A DNA stretch of 64,000 nt from Tetrapyrgos nigripes (Eukaryota; Basidiomycota; Agaricomycetes; Agaricales; Campanellaceae). Of the stretch, positions 33,133 to 42,182 are shown piece by piece (the stretch's first letter is position 1; every line of letters begins with the position of its first letter). Made by a program: the position numbers and the translations under genes. Under the pieces are notes generated by a model. The model did no database searches and was not told the origin of the DNA. It saw nothing but the letters and a program-made list of their open reading frames with translations. The stretch spans positions 1-64,000 of the forward strand of contig JAACJM010000272.1 in NCBI GenBank assembly GCA_013368315.1, read 5' to 3'.

Positions 33133-36100
33133 ATGTCTGGCTACTGCAGAGGCTGTGGACGAGAATATCAGCACTTTCAGCAACATCTTAGTAGAACCTA
33201 GGACCCGCTCTGTCAAGAATATGCCAGAACCCTTCGCAACACGACTTCCAGCTCGGATGCGTTAGCAGACTTTCTCAAGAACTTCGGAGCCCAGTCGTCG
33301 CCTCGCACACTCAGGGTTGACCCCCAAGGTGATCACTTCGGTGATTATAACTGCCTCGATGAATCTACCGACGTCAATTTCGGTACTGGTGGTCCCATCA
33401 TAGTCGACAACGGAGACACTGGAGACGAGTGCCCAAGCCATCACGACAGTAGCACTGACACTGAAGACTCAGATGCCGATGATTGGGACGATGAAGAAGC
33501 TGCTGCCGCTGCAGAGTGTGAAAGAGACTGGGAAGCAGAAGTAGAGAAGGAGGAGATGTACTGGACAGGTGTCCAAGACATGATGGAATCTGAAGATGAT
33601 ATGGAGACAGTGCTGGATGCGCTTCAAGTCCCTGTATCGCGGCCACCTCAACTTCGAGAAACGGACATACTTCGGGAACCATTTATCCAGCACTACCCAG
33701 ATCCCAGAGTAGGTGCCCCTCTCCCATCCCAAACCACACATCTAAATGCCAACGAGGCCTACCAGCAAGCGTTAGGGCATAATGCGAATATCTGGACACC
33801 ATTCATTTCTGAAATTGATTGGAGAGTCGCAAAATGGGCAAAAATGCGTGGTCCAAGCTCAACAGCACTCTCTGAGCTGTTAGCAATTAACGGGGTACGT
33901 TCCTTCGTTTCTTTTGCAATGCTGGCTGACTGAGGCTGTTGAGTACAGGTATCAGAGAGGCTGGGACTCTCCTTCAAGACTGCGGCTGAACTTAACAAGA
34001 TTATCGACAAGAACCTTCCTAGTCGGCCTCGTTTTCAACGACAGGAAGTCGTAGTCAAGGGGGAGGTCTTTGAGGTGTTCTTTCGGGACATATTACAATG
34101 CGTCAAGGCATTGTATAACGATCCCGAGTTTGCTCCCTATCTCAAATTTGCGCCGGAGCGTCATTTTGAGAACGAGACGCTCTCCGAGCAGCTGTTCCAC
34201 GACATGTATACGGGTCAATGGTGGTGGTCTACCCAGGTATGTTTTCTGTGGATCTATGTTTTTATTGCTGTCTAATCTCACCTCTAGGAAGCCCTTGATA
34301 ACACTCTCGGTCCAGGTCGCACCATCCTTCCTCTGATCATTTCCTCGGACAAGACCCAGGTCACCACATTTCGCAACAAGACAGCATATCCTGTATATCT
34401 TTCTCTCGGAAATATCCCCAAAGAAATACATCGAAAACCATCAAAGCGTGCCTACGTTCTTCTCGGCTACCTTCCCTCCACACGTCTCGAGCATATCCAA
34501 TCCCCGACATCTTGCCGTCGTTGCCTAGCCAACCTGTTCCATGCTTGTATGAAGCACATCGTCAGGCCTATCGTTGAAGCTGGTACTTCAGGAATTGTTA
34601 TGACCAGCGGGGATGGAGTTGATCGCCTCACTCATCCTATTTTTGCGGTATACATCGGGGACTATCCAGAACAGATCCTCGTTACCTGTGGAATCACTGG
34701 CTTCTGTCCTCGCTGCACTATCCCACGGCAACGCGTTGGAGAGAATTTGGAGCCTCACCCAATTCGGAGTCTGGCGGCAATCCTTCATGCTCTTGCAAAG
34801 ATTGACGAAGATGCTTCCACGTTCGTCAGGGCATGTAAAGAGGCTGGGATCAGACCTGTCTTTGAGCCTTTCTGGGTGGACCTTCCATACTCCAATGTCT
34901 TTCTCACTATCACTCCCGACATACTTCATCAGCTCTACCAGGGTGTTTTCAAGCATCTGAAATCATGGGTTATCAAAGCCTATGGTGCCCATGAAATCGA
35001 TGCTCGGTGTCGGCGCCTCCCTCCCAATCATAATATCCGTATTTTCATGAAGGGTATCTCTTCCCTTTCCTGTGTCACCGGTCAAGAGCATGACCAAATT
35101 GCTCGCTTCCTGCTTGGTATTATTGCAGATGCCTCTCTTCCTGGAGGGATGTCGAGTGCCCGCTTACTACGTTGTCTCCGTGGTCTTATCGACTTTCTGT
35201 TCCTTGCACAATATCCCGTCCACTCTGACAAAACCCTCGCACTCATGGATGACGCCCTCAGGCAATTTCATGAAAATAAGTCCCTCTTCTGCGATTTAGC
35301 TATTCGGTCCGACTTCCACATCCCCAAAATCCATTTTCTCAACCACTATACTGAGAGTGTGCGAATGATGGGCTCTTTTGACAACTTCAACACCGAGTAC
35401 ACCGAACGCCTACACATAGACTACACAAAGGACGCTTACCGGGCTACCAACAAGAAAGATGAATACCCGCAGATGACAACATGGTTAGAGCGACGGGAGA
35501 AGGTTATGTCTCATGAGGCTCATGTTGGGTGGAGGTTGAGTCAACGGCAGCCAGTGTTACGTCTCCATTGGATACCTCCTGGGCTCAATACAACTCGTAT
35601 TCTCCACATGACAAAGCACCCCTCAGTCTGTTCTGTCAAACTCCCTGACCTTGTCGACAAATATGGTGCAACGTTTTTCAGTGATGCCATGTCGCGTTTT
35701 CTGGTGGAGCTTGCTCATCCAGAGCTTTCTCGCCGACGATTGCAGGATGAGATTGACTATCATTTTCTCGGCATCTCCTCTGTCCAAGTCTTTCATCGTG
35801 TCAAATTCCTCAGGCATGATTTTTTTCACCGACGTCTTTAGTACAGCCGACTCCATACATGCTCAGCCTGCCCGACGCAATAACCGCAATCATCTTGTCC
35901 CTGGCCGATTTGACACAGCTCTCATTCGAGTGAATGACTCTCAAGGCTTTGAGAATGTTACTGAGGGTAGGTGCTTCGGTTGTTTGGGAAGTCGTTGTAG
36001 CTAACCTGACTTTTTCTGTCCAGACATGCGAGTTGGCCAGGTGCGGGCAGTGTTTGCGATACATGAGAAAGACCTTCCATCTGTATATGAAGGTATTTCG

Positions 36101-36391
36101 GAGAGCGAACGGCCCCAGCATCTAGCCTATGTGGAGTGGTTCACACCATTTTCACGCAGCGGCGACAATCACGGCCTGTTTAAGGTATCCCGTTGCAATG
36201 TTGATGGTGGGCGGTTAGCTAGTGTGGTGGACATTCGGCGCCTCGTACGCAGTGTACATCTCATACCTGCGTTTGGAAGGATAGCTAATCGTGACTGGAC
36301 AAGTAGTACAGTTCTCGAGACATGTTCCCAATTTTTTGTCAATACAGACAGTGATCGTCATATGTACCAGCTGTTTAGTAGTAGTAAATAG
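33133..36391 (+). pseudogene. Plavaka-type transposase, ~1,031 codons, two lesions
   Basis: Exons 33133-33894, 33949-34236, 34288-35966 and 36024-36391 give 1,032 codons if one extra T is discounted. The start MSGYCRGCGREYQHFQQHL has a zinc-finger-like Cys/His set. A TAG at 33,199-33,201 interrupts LSRT-DPLCQEYAR (one C-to-T change from CAG would explain it). A T7 run at 35,820-35,826 is one base too long, shifting the frame after FLRHDFF. Core motifs of the family: DWRVAKWAKMRGPSSTALSE, LFHDMYTGQWWWSTQ, LGPGRTILPLIISSDKTQVT, CITGFCPRCTIPR-like cysteines, DILHQLYQGVFKHL, IPKIHFLNHYTESVRMMGS and TEYTERLHIDYTKDAYRATN. The first TAG might be skipped if translation starts later, but no good alternative ATG is near. 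Confidence 0.85.
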
Positions 36392-36573
36392 AGATATTGC
36401 TCCATGTATATAGTATGATGTATGTATTTATGTGAAAGGGCTTTGTCGTTAGTACAGTAACTCACAGATACAAGATTTTGGCCTAGGAGGAGGGCTGCAT
36501 CCAAATTTGGAAGGAGTGTCTTTCACCACTCTTCCATCACCTTCTATCACTCTTCGACATCTTTAACGTTACA

Positions 36574-36958
36574 ATGTCACCCCCCCAACGTCTCAAGCGA
36601 TCATCTATTACTCCCAAAAGCCCATCTAAACGTCTGAACCCACTTTCCAGGTGACTTCTTGGCCACAATCTATACCAGTACGTCTCTGATGCATGCCCAG
36701 ATCTCTTAGCCAGATTCCTTCCTCGCAGACACCAAGTCCAACGATTATTAGGGCTCCGGAAACAAGCTTAAAAAGCCATCTACAGCGCGAAAATCTACCG
36801 AGGAGAAGCTAGCAGCCGCAGAAAGGTCTCTTAGGCTTCTGGAGCGAGAGAATTACGATCTCAAGGTGCAACTGCGTGACCTTCGAGAGCGTGTTCGGGA
36901 TCTTGCTGGGGACTTGGTAAAAGCAACCAATTCTCGTCTATGGGCTGATGTAGTGTAA
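36574..36958 (+). CDS. Small coiled-coil protein gene in the right part of the Plavaka element
   Basis: A first exon at 36,574-36,650 (MSPPQRLKRSSITPKSPSK) ends at CCAG/GTGACT. A second open stretch (SGNKLKKPSTARKSTEE, then LERENYDLKVQLRDLRERV) ends at TAA 36,956-36,958 with a clear heptad-like leucine pattern. The acceptor could not be fixed: candidates at 36,729 and 36,761 do not give the expected phase, so a middle mini-exon or a mutation is possible. The pieces together would be ~90-100 residues: basic N-terminus and coiled coil. It lies inside the TIRs and reads in the transposase direction. No family recognised. Confidence 0.45.
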
Positions 36959-37096
36959 CGGTGCTATAAGTACTTGTTTTTTTTTATTGCTAGCTATTCC
37001 GAGTTAGAAATCCTACATCATTATGTACAATTTTGCATAATCGAAGCCATCTCCAAGCCATCGTAACCAGTGATTTACTTGGATTTACACAAATTG

Positions 37097-37151
37097 ATAC
37101 AATTATGATAAATTTAGGCTAAAATTTCAATTGAGGTTTTTCCTGATGATA
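37097..37151. repeat. Plavaka element right TIR
   Basis: Reverse complement of the left end: 18 identical bases at 37,134-37,151, then weaker similarity inward to about 37,097. Confidence 0.75.
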
Positions 37152-37762
37152 GAGATTTGCACAACCTATACGATACATCCATACTCTCTAAAAACCGTTA
37201 ATTTACTGATGTAGATCTGCGGTTATAGTCGGGTTCCGTCAATACTACTCAAGGATTGGAATTTTAGTATTAAACAGATCTACTGATTGACGGTAAGATG
37301 GCGGGTGTAGATTGTCAAATCTGAGGTGAGTTCGTTAGCGGAAACCATATTTGCAATTACAATTGCTCTTATAGCACTTTCTCACTGGTAAGTCAAATAA
37401 TTAATACAGCATTTTAGGTCGATCTGGCCCTGACTCATGGTCATGTAAGTTTGAACTGCACCAGCGTAGGAAGGCAGACATTTTCATTTGGAGTGCCTCA
37501 AGGGAGGTTGTGAAAACTACGACATCGTCTGCTTGCTCGACATGGGAAATGATCTGATATTGTGTAGGTGGATGTCATCAGGATGTGAAGGAAGGTGAAG
37601 GAAGGCGAAGTATAGGTTCCAGAGTATTGGAGAAGCGGTATCACCTGCCAGTGTTAGCACCCCCGTCACGCAAAATGACGGTCGATTATAATCACTGTAA
37701 AGATCCCAGCCCAGTTCTATCCGCATTGGATCTGGGTTCTAACTGGATTTTAGTGATTCTAA
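37152..37762. other. Stretch with no gene
   Basis: AT-rich; only short frames without coding character. Confidence 0.4.
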
Positions 37763-38172
37763 CATCAGTATTTTGACAAATATTTGGCGGACTGGTTCCG
37801 CTGCTTCGACTGGTACAGCCAAAAATGCCTGATTACATCTCGGCCCCCTCGTACCTTCACCAATATTCCTAGTAGGTAGATTATCTTACATAGAAATGAA
37901 GTTATTTTAACATAAGACAGAGGGACAGAAGCTAGCAGAGGTTGTGCGCGTTGCCATTTAAGATTTTTACTGGTGGGAGGAGGAGGCACGCAAATCCCGG
38001 TAAATACGGCGCCATACGTCCGGGAACCTTACTGCCGTATGGCACCGTATTTACTGAGATTTGCCTCCCGTGTTTTGGACTTGGCTGGTCGCTTAAGCTC
38101 GCTTAACGAATGGTGACTGGTTTCCACTGGCGCCCGCCACCAGTCAACCAGTTTTTGGTCAAAATACTGATG
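37763..38172. mobile_element. Foldback/MITE-like element with internal palindrome
   Basis: Perfect 15-bp inverted ends CATCAGTATTTTGAC (37,763-37,777) and GTCAAAATACTGATG (38,158-38,172), with AA on both outer sides. In the middle, 37,982-38,018 and 38,035-38,068 form a stem of about 30 pairs (GTAAATACGGCGCCATACG against CGTATGGCACCGTATTTAC) with a ~16-base loop. No gene inside. Fits a short non-autonomous TIR element. Confidence 0.6.
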
Positions 38173-39168
38173 AATCTGATTGTATCAGACCATACCGGTC
38201 TGATATAATGTCCAAAATGCAATTACAATAGGACGTACTTTTGTGTGATGCCTACGAGGCTTTTAAATGCATCGGTGACTCCATAGGATTCATGTCGTAC
38301 TACATACTATCCCATTCTGGTGTATAATATTCGTAGCCAATCAAGAATGGGTCCTGATACCTCCATGTTGAACATCTTGACCCAGAGAGAAGGCATTTTG
38401 GATGATAGGAATTTACTTGCAATTTGATGACCACGGAAGGCCGAGGTACTTACCAGGCCCTGGATTTCGGGCTACAACGTTATCCACAACGTTCCACTGC
38501 AAAAAACCATTTCCAGGTTTTTTCCTCGGCAGGATTCCCCCACTGCCGGAGGGTTTCTGAGTTATCCCTGAGGTTCCATATGATTTTCTACACTCGGTTC
38601 AAATCCACAGCATTTGCTTCGTCCCCCTGTATAATACGAAGAGTTTCATGCACTCACAAAATCGCTTTGCATTGGAAAGGCCGCAGCTTCTGCTATTATG
38701 TTCTATTGGGATCGCTGTAAAGACGTACTGCTTATATGAAGATAACGACTCGTCGAGGGTCCGTCAAGAAGCCTTTGGATTTACAAGCGAGTTTGGGTTT
38801 CAGAATTCTTTTAGGAAGTACTTTTACCTTATTTCGTTGGCTATCTCGCGGCTTTCTAGTGCTGTTACTAGTCTCTCGTAGACAGACAATATGACGATCA
38901 CATGTACAGAAGTGATGTATAGGTATTACATGTCAGCCTGCATTCCGAAGCTCGGACAGATCCACAGGTAAAGACAGTAGAGACGTAGAGACACCGTTTA
39001 AGTACACTGTCAATCTATTCCGAATATGAGTCGATATACACTGACAATGCACAATTAAACCGCTCTTCCAGGAATGTTCTCTCTTTTCCCAGTTACAACC
39101 TACAACCTAATAGTATTTAAGCAGGAATCTGCAACGACTCGTTCCCAACCCCACTGCCAGCTTCAATC
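38173..39168. other. Intergenic region upstream of the zinc-finger gene
   Basis: No gene. A palindrome ATCAGACCATACCGGTCTGAT lies at about 38,185-38,206. A hairpin AAAAAACC..GGTTTTTT is near 38,500-38,524. Confidence 0.4.
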
Positions 39169-40076
39169 ATGGACGACAACTATACTCGGAATAAATGGTG
39201 TGTCTAGAGTTCATGTCTTCGAAAGGATTGCTCACCTCCCCCGCAGGCCTTACGGTGACCCCACAGCGGGCTGTTCCCCTACTGGACAACAGACGAATAT
39301 TCAATATGTGTGCGAGCCAGCCGTTCAGATGCACAGCCAAAAACACTGCATTCAATGTACGCAACATATGCATTGTAGATGGTTTTCTGGACATAACCTC
39401 CCTGCAGACGTCGACTTGATGGCTCCGAACAACACTTCGCAACAGCATTCAGCCAATGACTCATACTATGGCACTGGAAGTCCAATTTATGGCCCTCAGA
39501 GCGCTCAATCGGAGGCTCTTCCAGATTCCCGAACGTATCCGTTTGCGCCACCTTCCATGGCTTATTACTCAGACGCACCAGCTGAGGAGACAACCTGGGT
39601 TGAAATGAACCATCATGTCGCCTCCCTTTCACCTAGGGACTCCCAAGCACAGATTCCACCATCTCTCCCCTCGCACGGACGACAGAATTCGGCGGCACTG
39701 CGGCTGGATATCCTCTGGTGCCTCATGAAATCTCCAAACACCGGGTGGCTACAGACGCGGTCGAAAGAGCAGCTCGCATGAAACGACGTGTCCTTGATAC
39801 CAACAAGCTCTTCAATTGCACTGTCCCAGGCTGTTCCCAAACTTTCACTGCAAGACACAACTTGATCTGTACGTTTTAAAACTGTAAATTCTGCTACTTG
39901 CTGATTTTGGCCTCCTATTAGTCCACATTCAGTCCCATCTTGGTGTGAAAGTAAAATGCCCACAGTGTGGTAATGAGTTTGCACCGTCGTCATTGAAAAG
40001 ACATCAAGACAAGAGCTGCTCTCGGCGGAGTAGGGATATGGTCGTTGGGAGCGGAGACTGCGACGCGAGCTATTAG
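39169..40076 (+). CDS. C2H2 zinc-finger transcription factor-like gene
   Basis: Exon 1 39,169-39,197 (MDDNYTRNKW) joins across a 49-nt intron (39,198-39,246) to PYGDPTAGCSPTGQQTN. The middle is Ser/Pro/Tyr-rich and disordered (TYPFAPPSMAYYSDAPAE). Between ~39,600 and 39,640 the frame changes, by a small intron or an indel I could not resolve, into GYPLVPHEISKHRVATDAVERAARMKRR. The last intron is 39,869-39,921. The zinc fingers are FNCTVPGCSQTFTARHNLIFHIQSH (C-X4-C...H-X3-H type) followed by KCPQCGNEFAPSSLKRHQDKSC, which has H-X4-C. Two adjacent fingers near the C-terminus are the usual layout of small basidiomycete regulators. Likely nuclear; targets unknown. Confidence 0.7.
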
Positions 40077-40159
40077 TACTGAGGCTCCTCTCAAGGCTGT
40101 GCGGCCCAAGTTGGTTACCTAGTCAACCCGCCGCCGCCTCCCGCGCCGGGCCGTATCCT

Positions 40160-41725
40160 TATATGTCGGCTTATCTTGATCCTATCCTTCCATGCGTATC
40201 AGTTTTTGGTCCCAGCCCGGGTAATAGACGACTCCTCCTCCTCCTCCTCCTCCATCCGGTTTTGTCTGGCTTTCCACAAAGTTCTCCAATCTGCCTTGAA
40301 TCTGCCTACTTCCAAAGCATATTTATTTGTATTTACTACAGTAACTTTTTTCTATGAAGAAAACGATCGCGTTTTGAGTTTGAAGATATCGGTGCCTGAA
40401 GACGCGTCTTCACTTTACTTCTTGACCTGCGAGGTACGCCTTCGTCTACGCCGTGATACGCACTCTTCGCGAACGTGCTCGCTGTCACTCCGGTCAGCGT
40501 CCGCTTCCCAAAAATAACGACAACATCAAGTGTTATGTCTATCTTTCTTATCTCTCGCTTTAAAGGCTGCGCGTTTGTCAAATTTGAGAGCGAAGAACAG
40601 CTACACGTAGTATTACAAAGAATCAACGGTGTTTAGTATGTCGCGTTCAGACGAAAAAAGATGGCTTGGAGGCTGGAGTGGGAGGACAGCGTGGAGTGGA
40701 TATGTACAATAAGGGGCAGGTCAAGATCATGATGGTGGAGATTTCTGATCAGTCTGACAATGACGATGCCAGTTCAATATCTGTGTCCAGTGACGATGGA
40801 CGGCCGGTTCGCAAAGATGGTTCGAGTAGTTCCTACTATGCTTCCACAACCTCAAGCCTGCTCACAAGATATTTTCCAAAAACGCTATTTTATCCTCAAA
40901 ACGCTTTCACAGGTGGGTATCTACCCTGTCTACGTCCGAGTCACTGATCTGGACTGACCTATTCTTGTGCAGTGTGATTTGGATCTTAGCGTCCAGAAAG
41001 GTTTATGGGCGACTCAGAAGTATAACGAGGGTATTCTGGATCAAGCTTACCGGACTTGCAAGGAGGTCTATCTTATTTTTAGCGTGAACAAGAGTGGCGA
41101 ATTTTATGGTTACGCTAGGTGAGCCTTCTTGTGTTTCCATGCTCTCCTCGGACCCTGCTAAATCTCATTTCAGAATGGCAGGTCCGGTATCGTACATAGA
41201 CGAATCGACCCCAGAAGTACCTGACAGTCCATCAAGAGTTGAGTCACCTTGGCAGCCTGTGTCAGGTCTGGGTGATGCTAGCCCGCGAGCTTACACACCG
41301 TTTTGGATCATCTGTCTGGTTTCACGAGACTAGAGCTGGTTGGGGAACAAAGGGATGAAGATGCTGGGGGGAGGTCTTTCAAGGTGGAGTGGCTCTGCAC
41401 GAAGAGATTGCCATTTTATAAAACTCGACACTTTCGGAATCCTTGGAATCATGACCGAGAAGTCAAGGTCTCCAGGGATGGAACGGCGTTGGAGCCTAGC
41501 GTTGGTCAACAACTAATCGACGAGTGGACTCAAATCGCCATAGAGTCCCAGTCTCAACAGCAGCCTGAGACGACCGCAGCCACGGCCGTTTCCTCTGCTA
41601 CTTCCCCATCTACTGCCCTCATTGAAGGCAACCCCACACTTGCGTCAGAGCGCACTTCCACAAATCAACCCTCTGTTTTCACCGTCTCATCTGCAAAAGG
41701 CTCTCATGATATACGAAATGTGTAA
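40160..41725 (+). pseudogene. RRM-YTH domain protein gene, probably decayed
   Basis: An RRM RNP1 signature (GCAFVKFESEEQLHVVLQ) lies at ~40,567-40,625 and is followed at once by a stop. The YTH domain follows: ACSQDIFQKRYFILKTLSQ (to 40,911), intron 40,912-40,973, CDLDLSVQKGLWATQKYNEG..VYLIFSVNKSGEFYGYAR, intron ~41,119-41,173, MAGPVSYIDES..., and after another frame change FKVEWLCTKRLPFYKTRHFRNPWNHDREVKVSRDG. The Trp in GLWAT and the segment FKVEW are family landmarks; YTH domains bind N6-methyladenosine in RNA. The N-terminal part (40,176-40,514) is open but in another frame with a Ser run from a CTC repeat. Several unresolved frame changes and the stop after RNP1 suggest decay, though missed introns could explain some. 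The end runs into an A8 and then the copied LRR-gene tail. Confidence 0.6.
40232..40253. repeat. CTC trinucleotide repeat
   Basis: Seven tandem CTC units; encodes Ser or Leu runs depending on frame. Confidence 0.9.
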
Positions 41726-41733
41726 AAAAAATA

Positions 41734-41935
41734 GGTTGGAGAGGATTTTGAGGAGGAGAGAGGTTGATATCGTTGTTTGGGGGAGGATTTTCGGTCATGG
41801 TGACACTGACAATGACCGATCGATGCAGTGAAATTGATGTGTGAGTTTCTTGTTGTGATTCGCTTTTTCGAAATGTTTTCCTAGTGTATGTTCTCTGTAG
41901 TTGTTGTCTCGTTCGTCGTTGTCTACTTGTACAGT
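41734..41935 (+). repeat. Copy of the last exon end and 3-prime UTR of the LRR gene
   Basis: About 200 bases are nearly identical to 16,238-16,437, including the final codons (RLERILRRREVDIVVWGRIFGHGDTD), the stop, and the region after it (CGCTTTTTCGAAA, TTTTCCTAGTGTATGTTCTC). It begins right after GTGTAAAAAAAA at the YTH gene end. It is a displaced fragment without its own gene. Confidence 0.8.
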
Positions 41936-42182
41936 GTAATAAATTGTTGTGGAGGTCTTTTTCCGGAGTTCCGGTAGTCCAGACCGGTGGTTACCAAATT
42001 TGTCGATATGTGTGACCCTCGCTTTCCATGCGTCATGTTTTTGTCAGTGTTTCGTACTTGACCACCCCTGCTCCACCCTTTTCTCTCTTGTTTTCCACCC
42101 CTAGAGGACTGCATCTCTCGAATTTTCAAGTATCGGTCATATTTATCTAGACAGCCCTGAAGCCAGGGATTCGTAGGGAACG

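Larger units (their letters stand above)
30325..37151. mobile_element. Plavaka-type DNA transposon, 6.8 kb, with three genes
   Basis: The ends are inverted repeats: TATCATCAGGAAAAACCT at 30,325-30,342 and its exact reverse complement at 37,134-37,151, followed by a weaker ~30-bp match (..GTAGGCTAAATTTTGAT / ..TTTAGCCTAAATTTATCAT). AT or TA directly at the ends may be the target duplication. Inside are a plus-strand transposase gene of the Plavaka family, a divergent minus-strand gene with DUF6532-like sequence, and a small plus-strand coiled-coil gene. The 5-prime ends of the two large genes are only ~150 bases apart, suggesting a shared divergent promoter at 32,986-33,132. Two lesions in the transposase make present autonomy doubtful. 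Confidence 0.82.

Noticed and set aside
38590..38620. GGTTCAAATCC as a tRNA B box
   Set aside because: No matching A box or cloverleaf around it.
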